The position numbers were made by a program, and so were the translations under genes. A stretch of DNA of 64,000 bases from CAYZMH01 sp964479445 (GTDB taxonomy: Bacteria > Bacteroidota > Bacteroidia > Bacteroidales > GCA-2748055), in contig CAYZMH010000002.1 of assembly GCA_964479445.1 (NCBI GenBank), forward strand, positions 1 through 64,000, in the 5' to 3' direction. Position 1 is the stretch's first letter. Each line of letters begins with the position of its first letter. A model generated the notes under the pieces. The model searched no databases. It was given only the letters and a program-made list of their open reading frames with translations, and was not told where the DNA came from. Shown in pieces: positions 37,970-47,166 of the stretch.

Positions 37970-39004
37970 ATGAAACGATTTATTACTCTGATATTCTTCA
38001 TGCTCCTCTTACCGGGAATTATCCATGCACAATTGTCTTTTAAAGAGAAAAGAGAATTGAAACGCACCTATAACGAAGGAATACAATTGCTTCAAAAAAG
38101 AGAATACGTCAAGGCCATAAGAGCTTTTAATCAATGTTTCTCCATTGATAGCAGTTACGGAAAAGCCTATCTGCAGCGGGGAAGAATCAGATTAGAACTT
38201 GAGATGAACACAGAGGCACTGGAAGATTTTAATCGCGCTATCAGATCTGATGAAGATCTCGGACAGGCCTTCTTTTACAAAGGATATCTGCTATTTGGAG
38301 AGGATACGACGGGTTTATCAAAGAAGTTATTTTCAAAAGCTATTGAGAAAGGATTTGAAGATGGATATGTATATTATTACCGTGGTTTATGCTTTTTATT
38401 GGAGGATAAAATGGATAAAGCTCTCTTTGATTTTAATAAAGCCATCGGTTTTAAGGAAGATTTTGCCATGGCTTACCATGATCGGGCCGGGATAAAAAGA
38501 AGGATGGGTGATCTTCAGGGAGCCCTCTATGATTATAAGACTGCTGTTAATTACCAGCAATTCTTCCCGTTAGCGTATAATAATATGGGTTCTGTCAAAA
38601 TTAAAATGGGAGATTATGATGGAGGCATGGAAGATTTTAACAAGTCTATTGCGCAAGACTCCACACTTTTTTTGGCATATAATAATCGCGGCTATGCCCA
38701 TTACCAATTGGGTAACCTTGATTCAGCCCTTTATGATTTCAATAAGGCAATCGATCTGGCTGGTTCTTTTCGCGAAGCACAACTAAATAAAGCAAGTACA
38801 TTAGCTAAAAAAGAGGACTACGCATTGGCATTGGATGTTCTGAATAAATCTTTGGACCAGTTTAAACAGGATGGTCTGCTGTTTTTGAATAGAGGTCTTG
38901 TTAGAGAATTGCAGGGTGATGTTACAGGAGCATGCAGCGATTGGAGTAAGGCCTTGGAAGCGGGAGCGGAAGAGGCTGCTGAATATCTTGAAGAATGTAA
39001 ATAA
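37970..39004 (+). CDS. Exported tetratricopeptide repeat protein
   Basis: About 344 aa from ATG 37970. Signal peptide (FITLIFFMLLLPGIIHAQ), then about eight TPR units across residues 35-340, with recurrent AYxxRG/YNNRGYAHYQLG patterns spaced 34 residues. It is probably a periplasmic scaffold. It lies 17 nt before the PorE-like gene and the two are likely co-transcribed, which points to a role in the cell envelope or in T9SS assembly, by context only. Confidence 0.83.
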   Translation: MKRFITLIFFMLLLPGIIHAQLSFKEKRELKRTYNEGIQLLQKREYVKAIRAFNQCFSIDSSYGKAYLQRGRIRLELEMNTEALEDFNRAIRSDEDLGQAFFYKGYLLFGEDTTGLSKKLFSKAIEKGFEDGYVYYYRGLCFLLEDKMDKALFDFNKAIGFKEDFAMAYHDRAGIKRRMGDLQGALYDYKTAVNYQQFFPLAYNNMGSVKIKMGDYDGGMEDFNKSIAQDSTLFLAYNNRGYAHYQLGNLDSALYDFNKAIDLAGSFREAQLNKASTLAKKEDYALALDVLNKSLDQFKQDGLLFLNRGLVRELQGDVTGACSDWSKALEAGAEEAAEYLEECK

Positions 39005-39021
39005 TTAATAAAAGTTATAGT

Positions 39022-41109
39022 ATGACACGTAAGACTCTAACTGTTTTCATAGCTCTTTTGCTTATTCATTATACAGGAATTTCCCAGGAAAATATCAAAG
39101 TTAAACGAAAGGACTTCAAGACCAGTCAAAAAGAGGGCTTTAAAGAAGCGTGGAAAAGCGTTAAAGATGCTGAGTCTTATTTTGAGGAGGGACCAGGAAC
39201 TTATGACATAGCAAGAGATCATTACCTTTTTGCGTATCAATATAATTCCAGACATGCGGGTATAAACTACAAGATTGGTATTTGTTATCTATTTACTGAA
39301 GATAAATATAAAGCAATTGATTATTTACTATCAGCATATAACCTGGATTCAGATGTCAGTAATGATATTCATTTCTATTTAGGCAGAGCATACCATCTTG
39401 TTTTGGAATTCGAGAAAGCCATAGAACAATATCAGATACATAAAGAGATGCTTGCGCAGAATGAGGAGTCAGTGGAAAAATCAGATGCTATTGAGCAGGT
39501 AGAGAAAAAGATTATTGAATGTAAGCATGGAATGGACATTATTCAGGAACCAAAACGTGTCATCATACAAAATCTGGGTAGAAACATTAATTCCGCTTAC
39601 GATGATTATAATCCCATTTTTGCTTACCAGGATACAGCTTTGTTTTTCACATCAAGAAGGCCATCAGGAAAACGAGCAGATCGCAATCCAATTGATAACA
39701 AGTTCTATGAAGATATTTACATAAGCTCTATTCAGGAACAAGGAGATTTTGATGTTGCCAGGAGACTTGAGAAACCTTTTAATACAAAGCATAATGATGC
39801 ATTGGTAGGAATCAATCCCTCCGGCGATAAATTATATGTATATCAAGGCCATGTAAATGGTGGAGATATTGAAGTCATGGAGTTGAGAAAAAATATGCAG
39901 TGGAAGAGGCCAAGGCCCTTATCCAGGAAAGTCCGCAGCGATGCTGAAGAGACCACTGCGGCAATGGATCCAGACGGAGACACACTTTACTTCATCTCAT
40001 CAAATCCTGACCTCACAAGAGGTGGGAAGGATATTCTGTACACCCTGAAAGATGAAAAAGGGAAGTGGACTGAACCAGAGAATGCCGGAGGTGTTTTGAA
40101 TACAGTTTATGATGAGGAGGGCGTTTATATTTCTAACGATGGTAAAACAATCTATTTTGCATCACGTGGTCATAATTCAATGGGTGGATTCGATATATTT
40201 ACCTCTACAAAAGAGGAAGATGGCACCTGGTCTGTACCCGAAAATTTGGGCTACCCAATAAATACCCCAGATGACGAAATCTTTTATGTGACGGATACAT
40301 CAGGAATTTATGGGTATTATTCAGCGATCCGCGAAGGTGGCCTTGGAGCGAAAGATATATATAAAGTTATCTTTTTAGGTTCTGAAAAGGAGATGACTAC
40401 ACTTACTAAAGACCAATTAATAGCAGGAATCGATATTCAGAAAAAATCCGGATTTCTGACGATGCCAGATTTACTGGAAATAGATACTTCTCTGCTCCTT
40501 ACAGGTCGGGTTAGAGATACAATGGGAACCGATACTACAGTCATGGCTGGTCTTACCTTCATGGATCCGTCTACCGGTGAGGTTGTGGCGCGAGCTATGA
40601 CAGGCCAAGACGGGATGTACCGGGCTAAACTGCCAGAACCGAAAATGTACGGGGTAGAGATTAATGCTACTGGATTCCTATACTATCTTGATATTGTAGA
40701 CCTTAGTGAATTGGATGTGGATGAAGTAGCTTCAAAAGATTTCTTCATGCAAAGGATCGAGGTTGGTGCAAAGGTGGTACTTGAGAATATTTACTTCGAA
40801 ACTGGGAAAGCCGTCTTAACTTCAGAGTCATATGAATCCTTGGATCAGGTTTATACATTCCTGGATAATAATTCTTCAGTTCGTCTTGAAATTTCAGGTC
40901 ATACAGATAACGTGGGATCCCTGAGAGTTAATACACAACTATCCAGGGATAGGGCCAAAGCCGTGGTTGATTATCTGGTAGGAAGGGGAATTGAATCATC
41001 CAGGCTTGAATATAAAGGATATGCGTTTACTCAACCAATTGCTCCCAATGACACTCCCGAGGGGAGAGAGCAGAACAGAAGAGTGGAATTCAAAGTTTTA
41101 AGTAAATAA
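39022..41109 (+). CDS. PorE-like TPR / beta-propeller / CRD / OmpA protein
   Basis: 695 aa. Signal peptide (1-21, ending GISQ). TPR-like helices at about 45-170. PD40/WD40-type propeller repeats at about 190-440 (ALFFTSRRPSG, TLYFISSNPDLTRGGKDI, TIYFASRGHNSMGGFDI). A carboxypeptidase-regulatory-like beta-sandwich at about 485-570 (LTGRVRDTMG...DGMYRAKLPE). OmpA_C at about 580-695 with SGHTDNVGS and NRRVEFKVL, which binds peptidoglycan. This domain order is the one described for PorE of the type IX secretion machinery. Unlike a classical PorE it has no lipobox Cys. Many paralogues exist in Bacteroidota, so equivalence to PorE is not certain. Confidence 0.83.
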   Translation: MTRKTLTVFIALLLIHYTGISQENIKVKRKDFKTSQKEGFKEAWKSVKDAESYFEEGPGTYDIARDHYLFAYQYNSRHAGINYKIGICYLFTEDKYKAIDYLLSAYNLDSDVSNDIHFYLGRAYHLVLEFEKAIEQYQIHKEMLAQNEESVEKSDAIEQVEKKIIECKHGMDIIQEPKRVIIQNLGRNINSAYDDYNPIFAYQDTALFFTSRRPSGKRADRNPIDNKFYEDIYISSIQEQGDFDVARRLEKPFNTKHNDALVGINPSGDKLYVYQGHVNGGDIEVMELRKNMQWKRPRPLSRKVRSDAEETTAAMDPDGDTLYFISSNPDLTRGGKDILYTLKDEKGKWTEPENAGGVLNTVYDEEGVYISNDGKTIYFASRGHNSMGGFDIFTSTKEEDGTWSVPENLGYPINTPDDEIFYVTDTSGIYGYYSAIREGGLGAKDIYKVIFLGSEKEMTTLTKDQLIAGIDIQKKSGFLTMPDLLEIDTSLLLTGRVRDTMGTDTTVMAGLTFMDPSTGEVVARAMTGQDGMYRAKLPEPKMYGVEINATGFLYYLDIVDLSELDVDEVASKDFFMQRIEVGAKVVLENIYFETGKAVLTSESYESLDQVYTFLDNNSSVRLEISGHTDNVGSLRVNTQLSRDRAKAVVDYLVGRGIESSRLEYKGYAFTQPIAPNDTPEGREQNRRVEFKVLSK

Positions 41110-41178
41110 TTTTAACAGGCATTTTTTCCTCTCGATTATTGCAACCTGATTCCCTGAATCAGCGATGCTATTAAACAA

Positions 41179-41209
41179 TTTTAATGCACGATGGAAAATA
41201 TTACTTTTG
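41179..41209 (+). promoter_or_regulatory. Putative promoter of gcvT
   Basis: TTTT at 41179-41182, a 19-nt spacer, and a perfect TACTTTTG -7 box at 41202-41209. Its position inside the region between an upstream in-frame ATG (41184) and ATG 41247 supports 41247 as the true gcvT start. Confidence 0.5.
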
Positions 41210-41246
41210 TCGTGATTTACAATCTTATTTAAATCCTTCAAGATTT

Positions 41247-42338
41247 ATGAAACGGACAGTTTTTCACGATATGCATCAAAAGGCAGGAGGGAAAATGGTA
41301 CCCTTTGCCGATTTTGAGATGCCTGTTGAATTTACGGGAGTAAAAAATGAGCATATCCAGGTCAGAAAAAAAGTTGGCGTATTTGATGTTTCCCATATGG
41401 GTGAAATATGGTTGAGAGGAGAACGCGCAAAAGAAACTGTTCAGTATCTTACCACCAATGATGTAAGGAAGCTGGTTCCCGGAAAAGTACAATACACGTG
41501 CATGCCAAATGGCAGCGGAGGAATAGTAGATGACCTTTTAGTATATATGTTTAGCAATGAAGAATTCCTTATGGTGGTTAACGCTGCCAATATACTGAAA
41601 GATTGGAACTGGATTTCAGAAAACAACAAATTCGGAGCTCTGCTGGAAAATGCATCAGAGGAGATATCCCAATTAGCAGTGCAGGGTCCGGAATCTATTA
41701 AAGTTTTACAGAAGATCACTCATATTGATCTTCAGGAGATTCCATTTTATCATTTTACTATTGGTGATTTTGCCGGTAAAGAAAACGTTATAATAAGTAA
41801 CACTGGATATACAGGAGCAGGAGGGTTTGAGCTTTATTTCAAGAATGATGATGGACCTGATATATTGGAAGCAATCATGCAAGCTGGTGAAGAATGGAAC
41901 ATACTGCCTGTTGGTTTGGCAGCGAGAGATACACTGAGACTTGAAATGGGTATGTGCTTGTACGGTAATGACATTGATGATTCTACATCACCTGTAGAGG
42001 CAGGATTGGGATGGATTACCAAAATAATTGAGGGAAATGACTTTATTGATAAAGAGAAACTGGCAGAACAAAAAGATGAAGGGGTTACAAGGAAATTGGT
42101 TGGCTTTCGAATGAAAAAACGGGCTATACCCAGGAAAGGATATATTATTTATAGTAAGGAAGGAAAAGAGATAGGGAATGTCACTTCGGGGACCATGTCA
42201 CCAATGCTTGATCAGGGCATAGGCATGGGATATGTTAAGAAAGAGTATTCATCAAAAGAGACAGATATTTTAGTGGGCATCAGAAATAAAAAAATACCCG
42301 CGCAGGTGGTGAAACCTCCGTTTTATAAGTCTTCCTGA
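41247..42338 (+). CDS. gcvT: Glycine cleavage system T protein (aminomethyltransferase)
   Basis: About 363 aa from ATG 41247. N-terminal TVFHDMHQKAGGKMVPFADFEMPVEF is the standard GcvT beginning. VFDVSHMGEIWLRG, LLVYM, GYTGAGGFELYF and LAARDTLRLEMGMCLYGND (with the folate-binding region) follow; a GcvT_C barrel ends the protein. It transfers the methylene group to tetrahydrofolate and releases ammonia. gcvH and gcvP are not nearby. serC and serA lie downstream, so serine and glycine C1 genes are loosely grouped. Confidence 0.95.
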   Translation: MKRTVFHDMHQKAGGKMVPFADFEMPVEFTGVKNEHIQVRKKVGVFDVSHMGEIWLRGERAKETVQYLTTNDVRKLVPGKVQYTCMPNGSGGIVDDLLVYMFSNEEFLMVVNAANILKDWNWISENNKFGALLENASEEISQLAVQGPESIKVLQKITHIDLQEIPFYHFTIGDFAGKENVIISNTGYTGAGGFELYFKNDDGPDILEAIMQAGEEWNILPVGLAARDTLRLEMGMCLYGNDIDDSTSPVEAGLGWITKIIEGNDFIDKEKLAEQKDEGVTRKLVGFRMKKRAIPRKGYIIYSKEGKEIGNVTSGTMSPMLDQGIGMGYVKKEYSSKETDILVGIRNKKIPAQVVKPPFYKSS

Positions 42339-42361
42339 TAATAAAGTATAATTATTAAAAG

Positions 42362-43072
42362 ATGAATAAGTTAGAGGTCTGTTTTTCACCTGCCCTTTAT
42401 ACGTTCTTTGAAAACAGAGATGCTGTGGTTGTGGTAACCGATGTTTTAAGAGCCACTTCGGCAATTGTAACAGCATTTATGAATGGTGTGGAAAGGATTA
42501 TTCCCGTCGGCTCACAGGAAGAGGCAAAAGCCTATAAAGAGCAAGGATTTCTGGTGGCTGCAGAGCGCGATGGTATAGTACTTGATTTTGCGGATTTCGG
42601 AAATTCGCCCTTCAATTTTAACAGAGAACGAGTGGAAGGATCTCATGTTGTATATTCTACCACAAATGGGACTAATGCTATTCACCTTGCATCTTCAGCC
42701 AGAGAAGTTCTTATAGGGGCATATTTGAACCTGAGAAGTTTAACTGAATATGTGGCTGGATCTAATAGCGATCTGATAATTCTTTGTGCAGGTTGGAAAA
42801 ACAAATTTAATCTTGAAGATACTCTTTTTGCAGGAGCTCTTGCAAAAGGTGTTTTACAAGAAGGAAACCATACAACCATATGTGACTCTGCTATTGGGGC
42901 AATAGATCTTTATGATCTTGCACGTGACAATATGATGTCCTATATTGATAAGGTTGCTCAACGGGAAAGACTAAGAAAAAATGGTCTGGATGATGTGATA
43001 GGTTATTGTCATGCTATTGATCAGACTCATGTTATTCCGGTATTACGAGAGAATTACCTGACTGTTCTTTAA
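42362..43072 (+). CDS. comB: 2-phosphosulfolactate phosphatase (ComB family)
   Basis: 236 aa with ComB family features: the VVVVTDVLRATSAIVTAFMNGVERIIPV N-terminus, GNSPFNF, YSTTNGTNAI, and LILCAGWKNKFNLEDTLFAGAL with acidic metal ligands. The reaction is hydrolysis of 2-phosphosulfolactate to sulfolactate, known from coenzyme M biosynthesis. No comA (phosphosulfolactate synthase) or comC is in the window. In Bacteroidota the substrate may differ. It follows gcvT by 23 nt. Confidence 0.88.
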   Translation: MNKLEVCFSPALYTFFENRDAVVVVTDVLRATSAIVTAFMNGVERIIPVGSQEEAKAYKEQGFLVAAERDGIVLDFADFGNSPFNFNRERVEGSHVVYSTTNGTNAIHLASSAREVLIGAYLNLRSLTEYVAGSNSDLIILCAGWKNKFNLEDTLFAGALAKGVLQEGNHTTICDSAIGAIDLYDLARDNMMSYIDKVAQRERLRKNGLDDVIGYCHAIDQTHVIPVLRENYLTVL

Positions 43073-43126
43073 GAAATCAATTTATATCACATGTTAACTA
43101 ATAGTTTATAACTATTTCACCCTTTA

Positions 43127-43157
43127 TTGGTTTTAAAATATCAAAAAGATAATTTTG
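43127..43157 (+). promoter_or_regulatory. Bacteroidota-type promoter of serC-serA
   Basis: TTGG at 43127-43130, a 19-nt spacer, and a perfect TAATTTTG at 43150-43157, about 37 nt upstream of the serC start. Confidence 0.55.
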
Positions 43158-43194
43158 TTATGTTATATTAATAACAATAAAGCATTATAACATT

Positions 43195-44265
43195 ATGAAG
43201 AAGCACAATTTTTACGCAGGTCCCTCCATTTTGTCGGATTATACGATTGAGCAAACAGCAAAAGCTGTTCGTGATTTTGAAGGAATGGGTTTATCGATCA
43301 TGGAAATTTCTCATCGCAGCAAGGAATTTGTATCCGTTATACAAGAGGCCCAGCAATTATTCAGAGAATTACTGAGTATTCCTGATGACTATAGCGTACT
43401 TTTCCTGCAGGGGGGAGCAAGTATGCAGTTTTGCATGGTTCCTTATAATTTGATGGCTTCCAAATCTGCATATTTAGATACCGGATCTTGGGCTTCCAAA
43501 GCCATTAAGGAAGCAGGATTATTCGGAGAGGTTGATGTGGTAGCTTCATCAAAAGATGCAACGTATAATTATATTCCCAGGCAATACAGTGTTCCAGAAG
43601 ATGCAGATTATTTTCATATTACTACAAATAACACCATCTATGGTACAGAGATTAAGGATGATTTGGATATTTCAATTCCCCTAGTAGCGGATATGTCTTC
43701 AGATATTTTTTCCAGACCCATGGATGTTTCAAAGTATTCGCTCATATATGGTGGTGCGCAAAAAAATCTGGCTCCATCGGGGGTGACTTTTGTGATTATA
43801 AAAGACGATATCATTGGCAATCTTGATCGTTCGATCCCCACCATGTTAGACTATAGAACCCATATTGATAAAGAGTCAATGTTCAATACACCACCTGTTG
43901 TGGCAGTTTATGCTGCTCTTCAAACACTGAAATGGTATAAACAACAAGGAGGCCTTAAAGCAATGCACACGGCAAACAGGAAAAAAGCAATGGCTCTATA
44001 TGAAGAGATTAAGAGAAATAAGCTGTTTATTCCGACAGTTGAAAAGGAAGAGGATCGTTCAATTATGAATGTAACATTTATCATGCATGAAGATTACAAA
44101 GAGCTTGAGTCAGGTTTCCTCGAGTTTGCCACTGCTAGGGGAATGATTGGTATAAAAGGTCATCGGTCAGTAGGGGGATTCAGAGCTTCACTTTATAATG
44201 CATTACCGCTATCAAGTGTTGAAGCACTAATTCAGGTTATGCAGGAATTTGAGAAAAATAATTAA
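43195..44265 (+). CDS. serC: Phosphoserine aminotransferase
   Basis: 356 aa class V PLP aminotransferase. N-terminal [13 protein letters not shown], the [11 protein letters not shown] loop, [10 protein letters not shown] and [11 protein letters not shown] with the Schiff-base Lys (K190); C-terminal [17 protein letters not shown]. It converts 3-phosphohydroxypyruvate, the product of the next gene, to phosphoserine. It may also act in pyridoxal phosphate synthesis. Confidence 0.96.
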   Translation: MKKHNFYAGPSILSDYTIEQTAKAVRDFEGMGLSIMEISHRSKEFVSVIQEAQQLFRELLSIPDDYSVLFLQGGASMQFCMVPYNLMASKSAYLDTGSWASKAIKEAGLFGEVDVVASSKDATYNYIPRQYSVPEDADYFHITTNNTIYGTEIKDDLDISIPLVADMSSDIFSRPMDVSKYSLIYGGAQKNLAPSGVTFVIIKDDIIGNLDRSIPTMLDYRTHIDKESMFNTPPVVAVYAALQTLKWYKQQGGLKAMHTANRKKAMALYEEIKRNKLFIPTVEKEEDRSIMNVTFIMHEDYKELESGFLEFATARGMIGIKGHRSVGGFRASLYNALPLSSVEALIQVMQEFEKNN

Positions 44266-44284
44266 TATACAAAACTCAAGGAAT

Positions 44285-45205
44285 ATGGCACAAGTATTGA
44301 TAGCAACCGTAAAACCCTTCTCGCCAGCTGCTATTGCAGAGGTGAAGAAAGTCACTGAGGAAGCAGGATACACATTGGATCTTTTGGAAAAGTATAAAGA
44401 TCATTCTGATTTAAAGAGTGCTGTCAGGAATGCAGATGCTCTTATTGTTCGAAGCGATAGAGTTGATCAGGAGGTTATTGAATCGGCAGAAAACCTTAAA
44501 ATCATTGTACGTGCTGGGGCGGGCTATGATAATATAGATCTTGAGGCGGCCTCAAAAGCAGGGGTGGTTGTTATGAATACACCCGGTCAGAATTCAAATG
44601 CTGTTGCAGAATTGGGTATAGGTATGATGATCTATTTGAACAGGAACGGATTCAATGGCACTGCTGGAACAGAGTTAAGAGGAAAGAAAATTGGAATTCA
44701 TGCTTATGGTTATGTGGGAAGAATTGTGGGGATGATTGCAAAAGGCTTGGGAATGAAAGTCTATGCATATGATCCGTATGTTGATAAAGTATATATAGAA
44801 AACGATGGTGTGAAATGTGAGGAGAGTCTGGAATCTCTTTACCGTAAATGTCAATATATCTCCTTACACATCCCGGCAAACGAAAAGACTAAAGAGTCAA
44901 TCAACTTGGAGTTAATGGCATTGATGCCGGAAGGTGCGACTCTTATTAATACAGCCAGAAAAGAGGTTATTCATGAACCTTCATTGCTTTCAGTGTTCAA
45001 ACAGAGATCTGATTTCAGGTACATTTCAGATATTGCACCGGATTGCAAAGAAGAAATCATGAATAATTACCCGGGGCGTGCATTTTTTACCCCTAAAAAA
45101 ATGGGTGCTCAAACTGCTGAGGCTAATCGGAATGCAGGTATTGCAGCCGCAAAGCAGATTGTAGCGTTTCTGGAGAAGGGAGATACTACTTTCAAAGTGA
45201 ACTAA
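44285..45205 (+). CDS. serA: D-3-phosphoglycerate dehydrogenase-like protein
   Basis: About 306 aa from ATG 44285; the ATG at 44249 would overlap serC. D-2-hydroxyacid dehydrogenase fold: RAGAGYDNIDLEAA, HAYGYVGRIVGMIAKGLGMKV (NAD site, with GxGxxG degenerated to AYGYVG), and LINTARKEVI with the catalytic Arg. The catalytic His position reads TPKKMGAQ, so Lys (K271) stands where TPHxGA is expected, and the usual catalytic Glu is not obvious. This variation seems to be common to Bacteroidota SerA. No ACT domain. The role in serine synthesis follows from pairing with serC, 19 nt upstream. Confidence 0.87.
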   Translation: MAQVLIATVKPFSPAAIAEVKKVTEEAGYTLDLLEKYKDHSDLKSAVRNADALIVRSDRVDQEVIESAENLKIIVRAGAGYDNIDLEAASKAGVVVMNTPGQNSNAVAELGIGMMIYLNRNGFNGTAGTELRGKKIGIHAYGYVGRIVGMIAKGLGMKVYAYDPYVDKVYIENDGVKCEESLESLYRKCQYISLHIPANEKTKESINLELMALMPEGATLINTARKEVIHEPSLLSVFKQRSDFRYISDIAPDCKEEIMNNYPGRAFFTPKKMGAQTAEANRNAGIAAAKQIVAFLEKGDTTFKVN

Positions 45206-45237
45206 TTATTTTGTAGCATCAATGTAAAAGTGTGAGC

Positions 45238-46491
45238 ATGGCCGTAATAAAACCATTTAGAGGGTACCGCCCACCGGTAAAATATGTGAAAGATGTAGCA
45301 TCCAGACCTTATGATGTCCTTGATTCTAATGAAGCCAGGATGGAGGTAAAAGGGAATCCCCATTCATTTCTGCATGTGGTGAAACCTGAAGTTGACCTGC
45401 CTGAAGATATTGATCTTCACTCCGAGCAGGTGTATCAAAAGGCGAAAGAAAACCTTCAGCAACTGATAAACAAGGGGTTCTTTATTAAAGATGATCAAGA
45501 AAGCTTCTATGTATATGCCCAAACGATGAGAGGCAAGACTCAATATGGTCTGGTTGGTTGTGCTTCAGTCGAAGATTATTTAAACGATGTAATTAAAAAA
45601 CACGAACTTACAAGACCCGATAAGGAGGAAGATCGAATGAACCATATACGGGTGACAGGTTTTAACGCGGAACCAGTTTTTTTTACATATCCCGATCATC
45701 GCGGAGTTGATGAAATAGTATCAAGAACAATAAAACAACGTTCAGTATATGATTTTATAACCGATGATGGAATCGGACATCAGTTCTGGGTCTTGAACGA
45801 CAAGACAGATATCCAGATGATCCAGAATTATTTTCAGAATGAGATACCGTGCACCTATGTAGCTGATGGCCATCATCGAACTGCAGCCGCCGCTTTGGTG
45901 GGGAATGAAAGAAAGAAACAGAACCCGCATCATCATGGGGATGAAGACTACAACTATTTCTTAGCAGTTCATTTCCCGTCATCTCAATTAACTATTATCG
46001 ATTACAATAGAGTGGTGACAGATTTAAACGGAATGAGTGCTGATCAGTTTATTGAAGAGTTAGGGAAGGGTTTCATTGTAACAAAAATGGGAGAAGATCT
46101 ATATAAACCGGAAGCAATTCACACATTTAGTATGTATTTAGATGGTTGCTGGTACAAGCTGGAGGCAGAGCCTGAAACCTTTGATGATTCAGATCCGATT
46201 GGCTGTTTGGATGTTACAATACTTTCCGAGCAAGTATTGAGCCCTATACTCGATATTTCTGACCTTCGAAAGTCAAAGCGTATAGATTTTGTAGGGGGTA
46301 TTCGTGGTTTAATTGAACTAAAAACAAGGGTAGATAGTAGAGAAATGAGTGTTGCATTTGCGTTATACCCTGTCTCTATGAAACAGCTCATGGATATTGC
46401 AGATAATGGGATGATCATGCCACCAAAAACCACATGGTTTGAACCAAAATTGCGAAGCGGCCTGGTAATTCACTCACTGGACGAAGACTGA
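45238..46491 (+). CDS. DUF1015 family protein
   Basis: About 417 aa from ATG 45238 (an in-frame GTG lies 6 nt upstream). N-terminal AVIKPFRGYRPP and VASRPYDVLD are hallmarks of DUF1015, and the central YVADGHHRTAAA is its best conserved motif; DGHHR looks like an active or binding site. DUF1015 genes are commonly placed next to serA/serC, and some authors link them to serine metabolism as a SerC/serine kinase-like family. I claim no activity. It follows serA by 32 nt. Confidence 0.86.
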   Translation: MAVIKPFRGYRPPVKYVKDVASRPYDVLDSNEARMEVKGNPHSFLHVVKPEVDLPEDIDLHSEQVYQKAKENLQQLINKGFFIKDDQESFYVYAQTMRGKTQYGLVGCASVEDYLNDVIKKHELTRPDKEEDRMNHIRVTGFNAEPVFFTYPDHRGVDEIVSRTIKQRSVYDFITDDGIGHQFWVLNDKTDIQMIQNYFQNEIPCTYVADGHHRTAAAALVGNERKKQNPHHHGDEDYNYFLAVHFPSSQLTIIDYNRVVTDLNGMSADQFIEELGKGFIVTKMGEDLYKPEAIHTFSMYLDGCWYKLEAEPETFDDSDPIGCLDVTILSEQVLSPILDISDLRKSKRIDFVGGIRGLIELKTRVDSREMSVAFALYPVSMKQLMDIADNGMIMPPKTTWFEPKLRSGLVIHSLDED

Positions 46492-46492
46492 A

Positions 46493-47161
46493 ATGGACAT
46501 TATAGATAATTGGGCAGAACTTATAGAAAAAATACCGTCGGGTATTAAGGTTGTAGCTGTTTCTAAAACCAAACCGGTTGAATTAATAAAAGACCTGTAT
46601 CATGCTGGACAAATGGATTTTGGAGAAAATAAAGTCCAGGATTTAACAGAAAAAAAGGAGCGTTTACCTAATGCTATTAAATGGCACATGGTAGGTCATC
46701 TTCAATCAAATAAAGTTAAACATATTGCTCCTTTTGTAAACATGGTGCATAGTGTTGATAGTTTGAAACTACTAAAAGTGATTGATAAAGAGGGACAAAA
46801 GAAAGATCGTAGGATTGACTGTTTGCTTCAGATTCATATCGCCAGGGAGAGTTCTAAATACGGTCTTAACAGAGGACAGTTGGATCAGCTTCTGAAGGAA
46901 CTTGATCTTTTAAAACTTAATAACATTAGCATTAAGGGTTTAATGGGAATGTCTACCTTTACCGAGGATAGAAATCAAATAAGAAGGGAATTTCAAAACC
47001 TGAGGAAAATATTTGAAGATTTGAAAAATGGCTTTTTCTCCGAGCAAAAAAGTTTTACTGAATTATCAATGGGAATGTCACAAGACTACAGAATAGCCAT
47101 TGATGAAGGAAGCACGATGATTCGTGTTGGGAGTATTATCTTTGGACCTCGAAATTACTAG
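46493..47161 (+). CDS. YggS family pyridoxal phosphate homeostasis protein
   Basis: 222 aa, a fold-type III PLP barrel without added domain. VVAVSKTKPVE carries the PLP Lys (K25). FGENKVQDL, WHMVGHLQSNKVKHI, GLMGMSTF and the LSMGMSQDYRIAIDEGSTMIRVGSIIFG end are all typical. It buffers free PLP and affects amino-acid metabolism. It starts 1 nt after the DUF1015 stop, next to the PLP enzyme SerC a little further upstream. Confidence 0.94.
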   Translation: MDIIDNWAELIEKIPSGIKVVAVSKTKPVELIKDLYHAGQMDFGENKVQDLTEKKERLPNAIKWHMVGHLQSNKVKHIAPFVNMVHSVDSLKLLKVIDKEGQKKDRRIDCLLQIHIARESSKYGLNRGQLDQLLKELDLLKLNNISIKGLMGMSTFTEDRNQIRREFQNLRKIFEDLKNGFFSEQKSFTELSMGMSQDYRIAIDEGSTMIRVGSIIFGPRNY

Positions 47162-47166
47162 AAATC

